Shown here: in pieces, positions 18,954-27,403 of the stretch
How the letters are laid out: each line of letters begins with the position of its first letter
Numbering within the stretch: the first letter of the stretch is position 1
Assembly (NCBI GenBank): GCA_002238485.1
Contig: MPMG01000009.1
Location: forward strand, 82,566 to 146,565
Direction of reading: 5' to 3'
Length of the DNA stretch: 64,000 nt
DNA from: Chloroflexi bacterium bin20
GTDB taxonomy: Bacteria > Chloroflexota > Anaerolineae > Aggregatilineales > Phototrophicaceae
Made by a program: the position numbers and the translations under genes
The notes under the pieces: model-generated
What the model was told of the DNA's origin: nothing
Seen by the model: only the letters and a program-made list of their open reading frames with translations
Database searches by the model: none

Positions 18954-19091
18954 ATGGATTTGGGAGTCCCCTTTCTATTGCTCGTGGTAGGCGTCAGCTG
19001 CTTGCGATGGGGCCGACATACGCTGAAAACAGAAGAGGTTCACCTGAGATCAGGTCTATGCGGGACAAGGAGCCGTTGCGAGGGCGTCTAA
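18954..19091 (+). CDS. Tiny single-span membrane protein
   Basis: This 45-residue reading frame has a GGAG ribosome site (18944-18947) and one N-terminal hydrophobic segment (about 4-17). It overlaps the next small frame (from 19058) by 34 bases in another frame. The function is not recognised. The pair may be two small proteins or a single gene broken by a frameshift. Confidence 0.4.
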   Translation: MDLGVPFLLLVVGVSCLRWGRHTLKTEEVHLRSGLCGTRSRCEGV

Positions 19092-19315
19092 CAGTCCTGC
19101 ATTTCGGCGTCATGGTTGGCGGCAGTGGCTTGGTGATGCTGCTGTCCCTGGCCGCAGCTCTTATCAGTGGCGACGACAAGTATTTGGACGTGGTGTTCTT
19201 CCTGTGTATGACCGCCTCCGTGTTAGGCTGGTTCACCGTTGATGTGGTCGATTTCTTCGCGCCGCATGACGAACGCAACTCCCACGATGTCGCGGCGGAG
19301 CCAGCCCCAGGATAG
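19058..19315 (+). CDS. Small two-span membrane protein
   Basis: This 85-residue frame encodes a basic N-terminus followed by two hydrophobic helices (about residues 14-34 and 42-64) and a polar C-terminal tail. The start at 19058 has a weak AGG upstream. Frames from 19007 would add 17 polar residues. No family is recognised. Confidence 0.45.
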   Translation: MRDKEPLRGRLTVLHFGVMVGGSGLVMLLSLAAALISGDDKYLDVVFFLCMTASVLGWFTVDVVDFFAPHDERNSHDVAAEPAPG

Positions 19316-19466
19316 GATGAGTCGGATCCGTGGATGTATACGCGCAAGAGTAAACGCGACCGTAAGACGCAGAGCATGAAATACGTTCTTTGCAAGCGAA
19401 GTTGGCTTTAGCATTGTTGTTCACGTGAGCCATCCTCTTCGTGTGAGGTTTCCTGGCGATTCGCAA

Positions 19467-19495
19467 CTGACTGTTGCGTATGCGCGATGTACAAT
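19467..19495 (+). promoter_or_regulatory. Weak predicted promoter for first LivK-like gene
   Basis: CTGACT (19467-19472) and TACAAT (19490-19495) are separated by 17 bases, 47 bases before the start codon at 19543. Confidence 0.3.
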
Positions 19496-19542
19496 GGCCT
19501 AATTCGCAGCTGAACGTAGCGTCAGGATAGGATGACATAGAC

Positions 19543-20868
19543 ATGCTCATCAAGAAACTGGGACGGATACTCTGCCTGCTTTCGCTGGTATCGCTTTTCA
19601 CGGGCGCAGCGCAGGCCGAGGAAACTTGCGACTTCGCCGAAGAAATCGTGCGGCTGGGCGGTGTTGTGCCGCTTTCCTCGCCTGGCTCTGTGACCGGCGG
19701 CATCGGCATGCAGTGGGGATTCGAGCAAGCCATCGCCGATATCAACGCGGCTTGCGGCATCCAGATTGATGGCGCGAATCATCGCCTGGATATTGTCACA
19801 GTCGATTCCGAAGGCGTGTCGGAATACGGGCAGGCGGTTGTCGAGCGGCTGATCTTGCAGGACAGGGTGCGGGGCATCGTTGGCTTTTATCACAGCGCGG
19901 TCGGGCTGGCGACCATGGGCATGGTGCAGAGGTATCGCATTCCCACGATTTATGCTCATCCGCGCAACGACAACATCAGCGCGGCCGGCTATATCGAATT
20001 CGAAGGCAAGCCGCCGCGCCGCAGCCAGGGCGTCGACTTTGTCTTCCGCACCTCGCCACCCAGTTCCATCGTCGGCAAAATCGTGACCGACTGGCTGGTC
20101 TCGCTGGGCGTGGAAGACGCGGTGATCATCCTGGAAAACACCGACTATGGGCATCCTGCCGCCGCTGCCGAACGAGCGCACCTGGAACGCGCCGGCGTGC
20201 ATGTCGACCAGCTGGAAATCGAGCTGGGCACCGAAGACTTTGTGCCTATCCTCAGCCGAATCCAAGCCCGACAAGAGCCGCCCGATGCCATCCGCTTGTT
20301 GGTCAGTGGCGAAACTTCCTACAATCTCACGCAGCAAATGACCGAACTGGGCATCGCGCCGACAGCCGATACCATCTGCGTTACCAATCACCTGGCTTTC
20401 CAGTCGACGCAATACTGGAACACTGTCCCCGATGGCAACTTCTGCGCATTTGACCGCGTCGGCACGGTGCCCAGCCTCTACAATGATCTGGCAGCCGAAC
20501 TGGATCGGCGCTACTTGGAGGACTTCGGCGATATTCTGGTCAGCTTCGCTATGGAAGCCTACGACAGCGTTTGGCTCATGGCAGACGCGATGCAGCGAGC
20601 CGGCAGTTATACCGATGCAGAAGCCATCGTCGCCGCCCTGGAGCTGGCGGACATCGAGCTTTCGCAGGGGCGCTATTACTTCAACTATGGCAGCCACAAC
20701 CCCGACCTGCCCGACGATGAGCCCGCCTATCTGTGGCATCAATGGCCCGTGCCTGTCGTGACCGTGATGCAATACTTTGAAGCCGGGCAGAGCGGCCTGG
20801 ATGCCGCTGTCGTCTGGCCAGAGATTTATCAGACGCATGGCACAGCCTACTTTGAGGTGGGCGGCTAG
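19543..20868 (+). CDS. Branched-chain-amino-acid-type ABC substrate-binding protein, copy 1
   Basis: This 441-residue secreted protein is a type I periplasmic binding protein like LivK. A signal peptide is predicted for residues 1-25 (hydrophobic core LCLLSLVSLFTGAAQA). The mature protein starts EETCDFAEE and keeps the two-lobed repeat with a TEDFVPIL segment in the middle. Cysteines in CDFAE, ACGIQ, TICV and FCAF are conserved in the two following paralogs and could form disulfides. No lipobox is evident. No permease or ATPase gene is adjacent, so it must work with a distant transporter or as a sensor. Confidence 0.85.
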   Translation: MLIKKLGRILCLLSLVSLFTGAAQAEETCDFAEEIVRLGGVVPLSSPGSVTGGIGMQWGFEQAIADINAACGIQIDGANHRLDIVTVDSEGVSEYGQAVVERLILQDRVRGIVGFYHSAVGLATMGMVQRYRIPTIYAHPRNDNISAAGYIEFEGKPPRRSQGVDFVFRTSPPSSIVGKIVTDWLVSLGVEDAVIILENTDYGHPAAAAERAHLERAGVHVDQLEIELGTEDFVPILSRIQARQEPPDAIRLLVSGETSYNLTQQMTELGIAPTADTICVTNHLAFQSTQYWNTVPDGNFCAFDRVGTVPSLYNDLAAELDRRYLEDFGDILVSFAMEAYDSVWLMADAMQRAGSYTDAEAIVAALELADIELSQGRYYFNYGSHNPDLPDDEPAYLWHQWPVPVVTVMQYFEAGQSGLDAAVVWPEIYQTHGTAYFEVGG

Positions 20869-21023
20869 CCCTGCCTCAGCGCCTGCGCTCTGTCAATCGG
20901 CGTTGGCCATAGCCCCCGTGAGCGCACCGTGACTAGCGCCTGCAAGGGCGATGGGTGATGTCGCTGCCAGAGCCGGGTTGCGGGGAGTGTCGAAAACCGT
21001 GCTTGCGCAACATCGCATGGCAC

Positions 21024-21095
21024 TGTAGGGGCGATGTAGCAAGTCACCCGAAAACATACCTGGAAACACGGAGGACCTGGCAGGTCGCCCCTACA
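21024..21095. repeat. TGTAGGGGCGA inverted-repeat element, copy 2
   Basis: The ends TGTAGGGGCGA (21024-21034) and TCGCCCCTACA (21085-21095) are perfect 11-base inverted repeats around a 50-base centre. It is related to elements at 7947-7981 and 55417-55449 and could be a small non-autonomous mobile element. Confidence 0.6.
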
Positions 21096-21141
21096 AATGC
21101 CATAGGATCCAGCAATTTCACCTCTACCAGTAGGCGTTGAC

Positions 21142-21171
21142 TTGACAACCCAGGTCAATATCGCCTATGCT
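21142..21171 (+). promoter_or_regulatory. Predicted promoter with overlapping operator-like palindrome
   Basis: TTGACA (21142-21147) and TATGCT (21166-21171) are spaced by 18 bases upstream of the gene at 21221. An inverted repeat TTGAC-N7-GTCAA (21142-21158) overlaps the -35 box and could bind a repressor or activator. Confidence 0.5.
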
Positions 21172-21220
21172 TGATTATGCAAAAAGGGAAAATTGTCCTC
21201 TCAATTAGAAAGGAAATCTG

Positions 21221-22549
21221 ATGCTGCGCAAGATCACTTTAATGGCGACGCTACTTGCTCTGTTTTCGCTCGTCCTGCCAGCCACGTACGCCGACTCACA
21301 CTGCGAATTCGCAGAGGAGACCATCCGACTGGGTGGCATCGCGCCGCTTTCGCCACCAGGAGCGACTGGCGCCGGCGTGATCATCGACTGGTCCTATCAG
21401 CAGGCGGCAGCCGATATCAACGACGCTTGCGGTGTCGATATCGCAGGCGTCAACCACCGCGTAGAAGTGCTGACTGGCGACAGTGAAGGTATCTCTGAGC
21501 GCGGGCAGGCGCTGGCTGAGCGCTGGATCTTCGAAGATGACGTGCATGGCGTGGTCGGCGGCTATCATAGCGCGGTGGCCTTGGCAACGATGTTATTGAC
21601 GCAAGAGAATGCCATCCCCACACTCTTCGCCGGACCCTGGAACGACAACATCACCGCCAACGGCATCATCGAATTTGAAGGCAGGGCGCCACGCATTGAA
21701 GACGGCGTCGACTACATCTTCCGCACCTCGCCCGCCAATTCCATGGTGGCGGCAGTGGCGGCGAACTGGTTCATCGAGCTCGGCTTGGATGATGTCATCA
21801 TCATGACGGAGAACACCGATTATGGTATCCCTGCCGCAGCCGATGAAGCCGCCCTGTTGGAAGCAGCTGGCGTGACTGTCGAGCAGTTCAGCTTCGAACT
21901 GGGCACAGAAGACTTTGTGCCTGTCCTAAACCGCGTCTTGGCGCGCGCCGAACCGACGGATGCCATTCGCGTGCTGGTTACGGGCGAGACCGGCTTCAAC
22001 CTGGTGCAGCAGATGGCTGAGTTGGGCATCGCTCCCTCCGGCGATACCATCTGCGTCGCCGAGAGCTTTGCCGGCGACTCGACGCAATTTTGGGCGGCTG
22101 TGCCCGATGGCAACTACTGCGCATTCACCCGTGTCGGCGCCACGCCCACGCTCTTCGGCGATATAGCGCATGATGTCAACGACCGATACACAGCCGAGTG
22201 GGGCGGCGTCGCCCCCAGCTATTCGCTAGAGCCATATGACAGCGTGCGGCTGCTGGCCGCGGCAATGGATGCCGCCGACAGCTTCAACGACGCGGACGCC
22301 ATTGTCGCCGCGCTGGAGACCATCGACATCGAGCTGGCGCAAGGGCGCTACTATTTTAAGTACGGCAGCCACAACCCCGAGCTGCCCGAGGGCACGCCGA
22401 CCTATCTGTGGCATCAATGGCCCGATCCGATCGTGACAGTCGTGCAATACTTCGAGCAAGACCAGAGCGCGCTGGATGCGGCGGTAATCTATCCGCCTGT
22501 ATATCAGACGCATGGCACCGCCTACATCCAGCCGGGCACGACGCCTTGA
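21221..22549 (+). CDS. Branched-chain-amino-acid-type ABC substrate-binding protein, copy 2
   Basis: This 442-residue secreted binding protein is a close paralog of its neighbours. A signal peptide (about 1-24, ending ATYA) precedes SHCEFAEET. The central segments TEDFVPVLNRV and NTDYGIPAAADE align with copies 1 and 3, and the C-terminal YGSHNPELPEG and VYQTHGTAY segments are shared. It has its own predicted promoter, so it may be induced separately from copy 1. The ligand is not known; a small polar metabolite is inferred from the family. Confidence 0.85.
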   Translation: MLRKITLMATLLALFSLVLPATYADSHCEFAEETIRLGGIAPLSPPGATGAGVIIDWSYQQAAADINDACGVDIAGVNHRVEVLTGDSEGISERGQALAERWIFEDDVHGVVGGYHSAVALATMLLTQENAIPTLFAGPWNDNITANGIIEFEGRAPRIEDGVDYIFRTSPANSMVAAVAANWFIELGLDDVIIMTENTDYGIPAAADEAALLEAAGVTVEQFSFELGTEDFVPVLNRVLARAEPTDAIRVLVTGETGFNLVQQMAELGIAPSGDTICVAESFAGDSTQFWAAVPDGNYCAFTRVGATPTLFGDIAHDVNDRYTAEWGGVAPSYSLEPYDSVRLLAAAMDAADSFNDADAIVAALETIDIELAQGRYYFKYGSHNPELPEGTPTYLWHQWPDPIVTVVQYFEQDQSALDAAVIYPPVYQTHGTAYIQPGTTP

Positions 22550-22684
22550 CGATCGAGAGGGCGCAGTTGGTTTACGCTAACGTAACGAGTTGCTGACTCA
22601 CGGTCAAAACGCGAGAAGCTCTGTGATATGCCGGCATTCGCTTGCATGTGTCAGGGCTTTTTGTGGGGTCGAAGGGGTAAGGGT

Positions 22685-24022
22685 ATGGTCCGCAAATCGT
22701 CTACCTGTGCCGGGTTGCTGTTGCTTCTCACAGCGCTACTGGCGAATCTGAGTCTTGTCCAAGCCGATAGTCACTGTGAATTCGCTGACGAGACGATAAA
22801 GTTCGGCGCCTTCGCACCGCTATCCGCGCCCGGAGCGGTGGTGGCCGGCGTCGTCGTTGACTGGGCGGTGAAGCAGGCTGAGGAGGACATCAACGCCGAA
22901 TGCGGCATCCATATCAACGGCGCGAATTATCGGCTGGAGGTCATCACCGGGGATACTGAAGGCATTTCCGAGCGCGGGCAATCGGTGGCGGAACGTTTTA
23001 TCTTTGATGAGGGCATTCACGGCGCGGTCGCTGGCTTTCATAGCGCGGTGGCACTGGCGGCGATGAGCATCTTGCAGGAAAACCAGATCCCGACGGTATG
23101 GGCGGGTCCCTGGAACGACAACGTCACTGCCAATGGCATCATGGAATTCGAAGGGCGTTCGCCGCGCATCAATGACGGGGTGGATTATATCTTCCGCATC
23201 TCGCCCGCCTGGTCGATGGTGGGCTCGGTGGTCGCCGATTGGCTCATCTCGCTGGGTGTTGACGATGTGATTATCATGGCGGAAAACACCGACTTTGGGC
23301 AGCCGGCCGCGGCCGACGAAAAAGCGCGGCTGGAAGCGGCTGGGATGCGAGTCACGCAATACAATGTTGAGTTGGGCACCGAAGATTTCGTCCCCATACT
23401 CAGCCGCATTGAATCGCGCCCCGAACCGGCTGACGCCATCCATATCATCATCACCGGCGATACCTCCCTCAACCTCAACCAGCAAATGGCGGAACTGGGC
23501 ATCGCGCCCAGCCCAGACACAATTTGCATCGCCGGCTACGACGCCGAGCAATCGACGCAGTTTTGGGATAGCGTGGAAGATGGCAATTACTGCGCATTTA
23601 ATCGCACCGGAGTCATCCCCACCCTATTCAGCGAGATGGGCGCCGAACTCAACCGCAAGTACGAAGCATACTGGGATGACACCGCGCCCAGCTTTGCCAT
23701 GGAGCCCTATGACAGCGTGCTGCTGATGGCGAATGCTATCGAGCGCGCCGGCACGTTCACCGACCCCGACGCCATTGTCGCCGCGCTGGAAACATCGGAT
23801 GTGGAATTGACCCAAGGGCGCTATTACTTCGAATATGGCAGCCACAATCCCGATCTGCCAGCCGGCATTCCCGCTTTCATGTGGCATCAGTGGCCCGCCC
23901 CGATTGTGACTGTGATGCAATACTTTGAACAAGGCCAGAGCTCGCTGGATGCCGCCGTTGTCTATCCGCCGGTCTATCAGACGCATGGCGCCACCTACAT
24001 CCAGCCGGGCACATCACCATAA
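22685..24022 (+). CDS. Branched-chain-amino-acid-type ABC substrate-binding protein, copy 3
   Basis: This 445-residue secreted protein is the third tandem LivK-like paralog. The start at 22685 is chosen because a signal peptide (core CAGLLLLLTALLANLSLVQA) begins there and AAGGGGTAAG precedes it; an ATG at 22628 would add 19 unlikely residues. The mature N-terminus DSHCEFADET and the segment TEDFVPILSRIES match the other copies. It is followed 100 bases later by a nucleoside hydrolase, which could hint at nucleoside-related ligands, but that is speculation from position only. Confidence 0.85.
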   Translation: MVRKSSTCAGLLLLLTALLANLSLVQADSHCEFADETIKFGAFAPLSAPGAVVAGVVVDWAVKQAEEDINAECGIHINGANYRLEVITGDTEGISERGQSVAERFIFDEGIHGAVAGFHSAVALAAMSILQENQIPTVWAGPWNDNVTANGIMEFEGRSPRINDGVDYIFRISPAWSMVGSVVADWLISLGVDDVIIMAENTDFGQPAAADEKARLEAAGMRVTQYNVELGTEDFVPILSRIESRPEPADAIHIIITGDTSLNLNQQMAELGIAPSPDTICIAGYDAEQSTQFWDSVEDGNYCAFNRTGVIPTLFSEMGAELNRKYEAYWDDTAPSFAMEPYDSVLLMANAIERAGTFTDPDAIVAALETSDVELTQGRYYFEYGSHNPDLPAGIPAFMWHQWPAPIVTVMQYFEQGQSSLDAAVVYPPVYQTHGATYIQPGTSP

Positions 24023-24024
24023 TC

Positions 24025-24054
24025 TTGCTGCAGGCATCCCATCGGCACTATAAT
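24025..24054 (+). promoter_or_regulatory. Predicted promoter for nucleoside hydrolase
   Basis: TTGCTG (24025-24030) and a perfect TATAAT (24049-24054) are spaced by 18 bases, 69 bases before the start at 24123. Confidence 0.45.
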
Positions 24055-24122
24055 CGCTCCAAAAGACGGGCGGGTCTCTAGTCCGTTCGTCGTTCGTCGG
24101 AACAGATAAAGGACGTTTAACG

Positions 24123-25046
24123 ATGACCTTTCCCCAACTGAGCGAAGCGTTTCGCATCAGTCGCTTGCAGCCACCGCGCAACAAAGTGCGCATCGTCCTG
24201 GACACCGATACCTACAACGAAATTGACGACCAATTCGCGCTGACTTATGCGCTGCTTTCGCCAGAATCGATGTCGGTCAAAGCGGTATATGCCGCGCCCT
24301 TCCACAACAACCGCTCCGATTCGCCTGGCGATGGCATGGAAAAGAGTTATGACGAGATTCTTCGCCTGTTGGATTTTCTGGGCATAGCTGCCGATGGATT
24401 CGCTTTTCGTGGCGCAGATGCCTACCTGGACGCTGGGCGCGCGCCGGTCGATAGCGCTGCGCTGCGCGACCTGATAGACAAAGCGCTAGCCAGCCCCGAT
24501 GACGACCCTCTCTATGTCGTTGCCATTGGCGCGATAACCAATGTGGCTTCGGCGCTGCTGCTTGCGCCCGAGATCATCGGCAAGGTCGTGGTGGTCTGGC
24601 TGGGCGGGCATGCGTTGCACTGGGGGCACAGTCGCGAATTCAACCTGGTGCAGGATGTGCCGGCGGCTCAAGTCGTGCTGGACAGCGGCGTGCCCTTTGT
24701 CATCGTGCCCTGCCTGGGTGTCAGCTCGCACTTGCTGACGACTTTGCCAGAGCTTCGCGCGACCATCGGCGGCACGAGCGCAGTGGGCGATTACTTGTGC
24801 CAGATCTTCGCCGAATACCGCCCCGAAGGCTTCGCGGCATCCAGCGTGATATGGGATATTTCGACCATTGCCTGGCTCATTAACGCCGACTGGCTGCCCA
24901 GCGAGCTGACGCACAGTCCGCTGCTGACCGACCAGGTAACCTGGAGCGTCGACCGCAGGCGGCATCTGGTGCGCGTGGCGAGCTTTATCCATCGCGACTC
25001 GGTCTTCCGCGATATGTTCAACAAGATCCGCGGGCTGGGCGACTGA
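24123..25046 (+). CDS. Nucleoside hydrolase (IUNH family)
   Basis: This 307-residue protein belongs to the inosine-uridine nucleoside hydrolases, which split the N-glycosidic bond of nucleosides. The calcium-binding signature DTDTYNEIDDQFAL is at about 27-40, and EFNLVQDVPAAQ around residue 180 supplies the ribose-binding Glu and Asn. Length is typical. The base preference is unknown. It has its own promoter and follows the three binding-protein genes, so a salvage link to imported nucleosides is possible but unproven. Confidence 0.88.
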   Translation: MTFPQLSEAFRISRLQPPRNKVRIVLDTDTYNEIDDQFALTYALLSPESMSVKAVYAAPFHNNRSDSPGDGMEKSYDEILRLLDFLGIAADGFAFRGADAYLDAGRAPVDSAALRDLIDKALASPDDDPLYVVAIGAITNVASALLLAPEIIGKVVVVWLGGHALHWGHSREFNLVQDVPAAQVVLDSGVPFVIVPCLGVSSHLLTTLPELRATIGGTSAVGDYLCQIFAEYRPEGFAASSVIWDISTIAWLINADWLPSELTHSPLLTDQVTWSVDRRRHLVRVASFIHRDSVFRDMFNKIRGLGD

Positions 25047-25134
25047 AAGACCAGCCATGATTTGACCTGTTGCGCGCTGCGGGTTATGCTTGGAAAAGGA
25101 TGGCAAGCATGGGTCGAGAAAAAGGATAGAAGCT

Positions 25135-25839
25135 GTGCAAGTATCCGCAGAGATTCTAGTTACTATCGGCAGTGTAGTTGTGCTGATACTGACGATTGTC
25201 TATCATTATCGGTCGCTTGACGCAAAGATTGACGCTTTACGACTGGAGATGAAATCTGATATCCAGGCCAACAGCGACAAGATTGATGCCAACCGCGACG
25301 AGTTGAAGTCGGAAATCGTCGCCAACCGCGACGAGTTGAAGTCGGAAATCGTCACCAACCACGCCGAATTGAAGTCGGAAATCGTTGCCAACCGCGACGA
25401 ATTGAAGTCGGAAATCGTCGCCAACCGCGACGAGTTGAAGTCGGAAATCGTTGCCAACCGCGACGAGTTGAAGTCGGAAATCGTCGCCAACCGCGACGAG
25501 TTGAAGTCGGAAATCGTCGCCAACCACGCCGAGTTGAAGTCGGAAATCGTCGCCAACCGCGACGAGTTGAAGTCGGAAATCGTCACCAACCGCGCCGAAT
25601 TGAAGTCGGAAATCGTCGCCAACCGCGCCGAGTTGAAATCCAATATCCAGGCCAACAGCGACAGAATGGAAGCCAACCGAGTTGAGTCCAAGGCCGACTA
25701 CGCCGCGTTGACGGAGCGAATCAATGATCTGAACGATACCGTCAAGGACTTGCAAGGCGATGTGCGCGTGTTGCAGGTACAGGTGAAGAATATCGAAGAA
25801 AAGCTCGACAGCGACCGAGTCGGCACATTGCCCAGCTAA
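25135..25839 (+). CDS. Membrane-anchored protein with 11-residue coiled-coil repeats
   Basis: The function is not recognised. The predicted 234-residue product has an N-terminal membrane helix (about 5-26), then ten units of the form (A/T)N(R/H)(D/A)ELKSEIV and an eleventh ending SNIQ, then a second coiled-coil region up to the C-terminus. Eleven-residue (hendecad) periodicity suggests a right-handed coiled coil. I chose GTG at 25135, which has AAAGGAT upstream and places the membrane helix at the N-terminus; the frame is open from TTG at 25090. The plan matches the protein at 4533-4907. Confidence 0.7.
   Translation: MQVSAEILVTIGSVVVLILTIVYHYRSLDAKIDALRLEMKSDIQANSDKIDANRDELKSEIVANRDELKSEIVTNHAELKSEIVANRDELKSEIVANRDELKSEIVANRDELKSEIVANRDELKSEIVANHAELKSEIVANRDELKSEIVTNRAELKSEIVANRAELKSNIQANSDRMEANRVESKADYAALTERINDLNDTVKDLQGDVRVLQVQVKNIEEKLDSDRVGTLPS
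25288..25650 (+). repeat. Eleven tandem 33-bp coding repeats
   Basis: Eleven head-to-tail 33-base units encode the 11-residue repeats. Units 1-10 are nearly identical, varying only at CGCGACG/CACGCCG, GTC/GTT and A/T codon positions, while the last unit diverges. Near-identity at DNA level suggests recent expansion or ongoing homogenisation. Confidence 0.9.
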
Positions 25840-25860
25840 CTCACGGCAAACGCAGCAGGC

Positions 25861-26262
25861 TTACTTCAGTTTAGGCAGGTACTGGCTTGCCTGCACAATC
25901 AGTTCGCGCAGGGCAGGTTTCTGAAGTTCAGCAGTCCGGCGGATCTTGATATGCCGAAGGTCCATGCCTTTGCCTTGCAGCAGACTCTCGGGGTCGGGCA
26001 AGTGCGCGCCGTACATGAAGCCCAGGTTGAGATGCTTCTTAAACGGCGCGATATAACAGAAATGTTGCGACATCTTTTTCGGACCAATACCATAGCCAGC
26101 GATCTTCTGGCGCGCCCAGGGCACCTCGGTGATGCCCGGCATGACATCCGCCAGCAGCTCGCGGGCCGCGTGCGCCATAGCCTGAATCTCTGGAGAGGAA
26201 TTGGCGATCACATCCTGGAAGCTGCCATTGCCGCCGACAGTGTTGATATTTGCTTCGGTCAT
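25861..26262 (-). CDS. DUF1801-like protein
   Basis: This 133-residue protein resembles the DUF1801 (YdhG-like) fold: segments ITEVPWARQKIAGYG, CYIAPFKKHLNLGFMYGA and the C-terminal RHIKIRRTAEL are typical. The family is small and of unknown function, with a fold found in frataxin-like or iron-related proteins. The start at 26262 has AAGGA seven bases upstream. Confidence 0.75.
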   Translation of the reverse strand: MTEANINTVGGNGSFQDVIANSSPEIQAMAHAARELLADVMPGITEVPWARQKIAGYGIGPKKMSQHFCYIAPFKKHLNLGFMYGAHLPDPESLLQGKGMDLRHIKIRRTAELQKPALRELIVQASQYLPKLK

Positions 26263-26402
26263 GGCGTTTCCTTGCCTCTCGCCTTCGATGCAGCAAATGG
26301 TAACCAGCGTCCGCCGCCGAGTCAACAACGGCATGCCCGCGTATGTTCCTGCGCCTATGGTATACTTGCGCCCGACCAGACAGCGCTCGAGACTAATTAC
26401 CT

Positions 26403-27359
26403 ATGCCGAAAGTCTCCGTCGTCATGGCGGTATACAACGGCGAGGCTTACCTCAGCGAAGCCATCGCCAGCATTTTGACGCAGACGCTGGCCGACTTTGA
26501 ATTCCTGATCGTCGATGATGGCTCGCAGGACGCTTCGGCGCAGATCGCAGAAGACTGCCAACAGCGTGATGAGCGCATTCGTTTGCTGCAGTTGGGGCGC
26601 AACATGGGCATGGCAGATGCGCGCAATCATGGAATCCATGCCGCGGTGGGCGACTACATCACCTTTATGGACTGCGATGACATCAGCCTGCCCCAGCGCC
26701 TCGAGAATCAGGTGGCATTCATGGAGGCGCATCCCGAAATCGGCGCCCTTGGCACAGAAGGCGAGCTGGTCAACAAAGACTTGTCACAAGTGCTCTACCG
26801 CTTCGCCTTGCCACAGCAGCATGCCCTCATCATATTTGATATGCTGGGCGGCGTGAGCTTCATCTACACCACGGTCATGTTTCGCCGCGAGCTGCTTCAG
26901 GCGGTCGGTGGTTACGAAGCAGGCAGACGGTCTGGCGAAGAACGCGAGTTGCCCTGGCGCATGCTCAAACAGACGAGCGTACAATTCGCCAATTTGCCCG
27001 AAAGCCTCTATCGCTATCGCCGACACGAGAGTTCGCACAGCGCCACGCGCAGCCAGGTCCCGCAGCACCAAGCCCAGGCCGACGAAATCAAGGCGCGTAT
27101 CCTGCGCGATTTATGGGGCAAAGCGCCCACAGCCAGCCTCGACCGCTTGCAGCGTATTGCCAAGGGGCAGAAACTCGGTTGGGTAGAACGCAGGCAGGCC
27201 AGGCGCGATATGGAACGACTAATTGAAGCCTTGATCGCCAAGTCGCTGGTCGCGCCGAATGACAAAGCGCTGCTGACAGCGGAAATGCACCGCCGCCTCG
27301 AACGCATGATGCCGCGTTTGGCGCGCAAAGTCTCGCAGTGGCGCAGGGCGCATTTTTGA
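26403..27359 (+). CDS. Family 2 glycosyltransferase
   Basis: This 318-residue protein is a GT-A fold glycosyltransferase of family 2. It has the nucleotide-binding start VSVVMAVYNGEAYL, the LIVDDGSQDAS segment and the metal-binding DCDD (about residue 83-86). It probably adds a sugar during envelope or exopolysaccharide synthesis. The C-terminal 90 residues are basic and helical. No other polysaccharide genes adjoin it, so its product is unknown. Confidence 0.87.
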   Translation: MPKVSVVMAVYNGEAYLSEAIASILTQTLADFEFLIVDDGSQDASAQIAEDCQQRDERIRLLQLGRNMGMADARNHGIHAAVGDYITFMDCDDISLPQRLENQVAFMEAHPEIGALGTEGELVNKDLSQVLYRFALPQQHALIIFDMLGGVSFIYTTVMFRRELLQAVGGYEAGRRSGEERELPWRMLKQTSVQFANLPESLYRYRRHESSHSATRSQVPQHQAQADEIKARILRDLWGKAPTASLDRLQRIAKGQKLGWVERRQARRDMERLIEALIAKSLVAPNDKALLTAEMHRRLERMMPRLARKVSQWRRAHF

Positions 27360-27403
27360 CGCTAGCTTGTTCAACACGGATGTTTTTGGACAAAAGAGGA
27401 ATC

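Larger units (their letters stand above)
20869..21220. other. Non-coding stretch with repeat remnants and a promoter
   Basis: This 352-base gap holds a solo MITE-like terminus (GGGGAGTGTCG, from 20982), a TGTAGGGGCGA inverted-repeat element (21024-21095) and the promoter of the next gene (21142-21171). No coding sequence is apparent. Confidence 0.6.

Noticed and set aside
25288..25650. CRISPR array
   Set aside because: The 33-bp units are contiguous without spacers and encode an in-frame 11-residue protein repeat.
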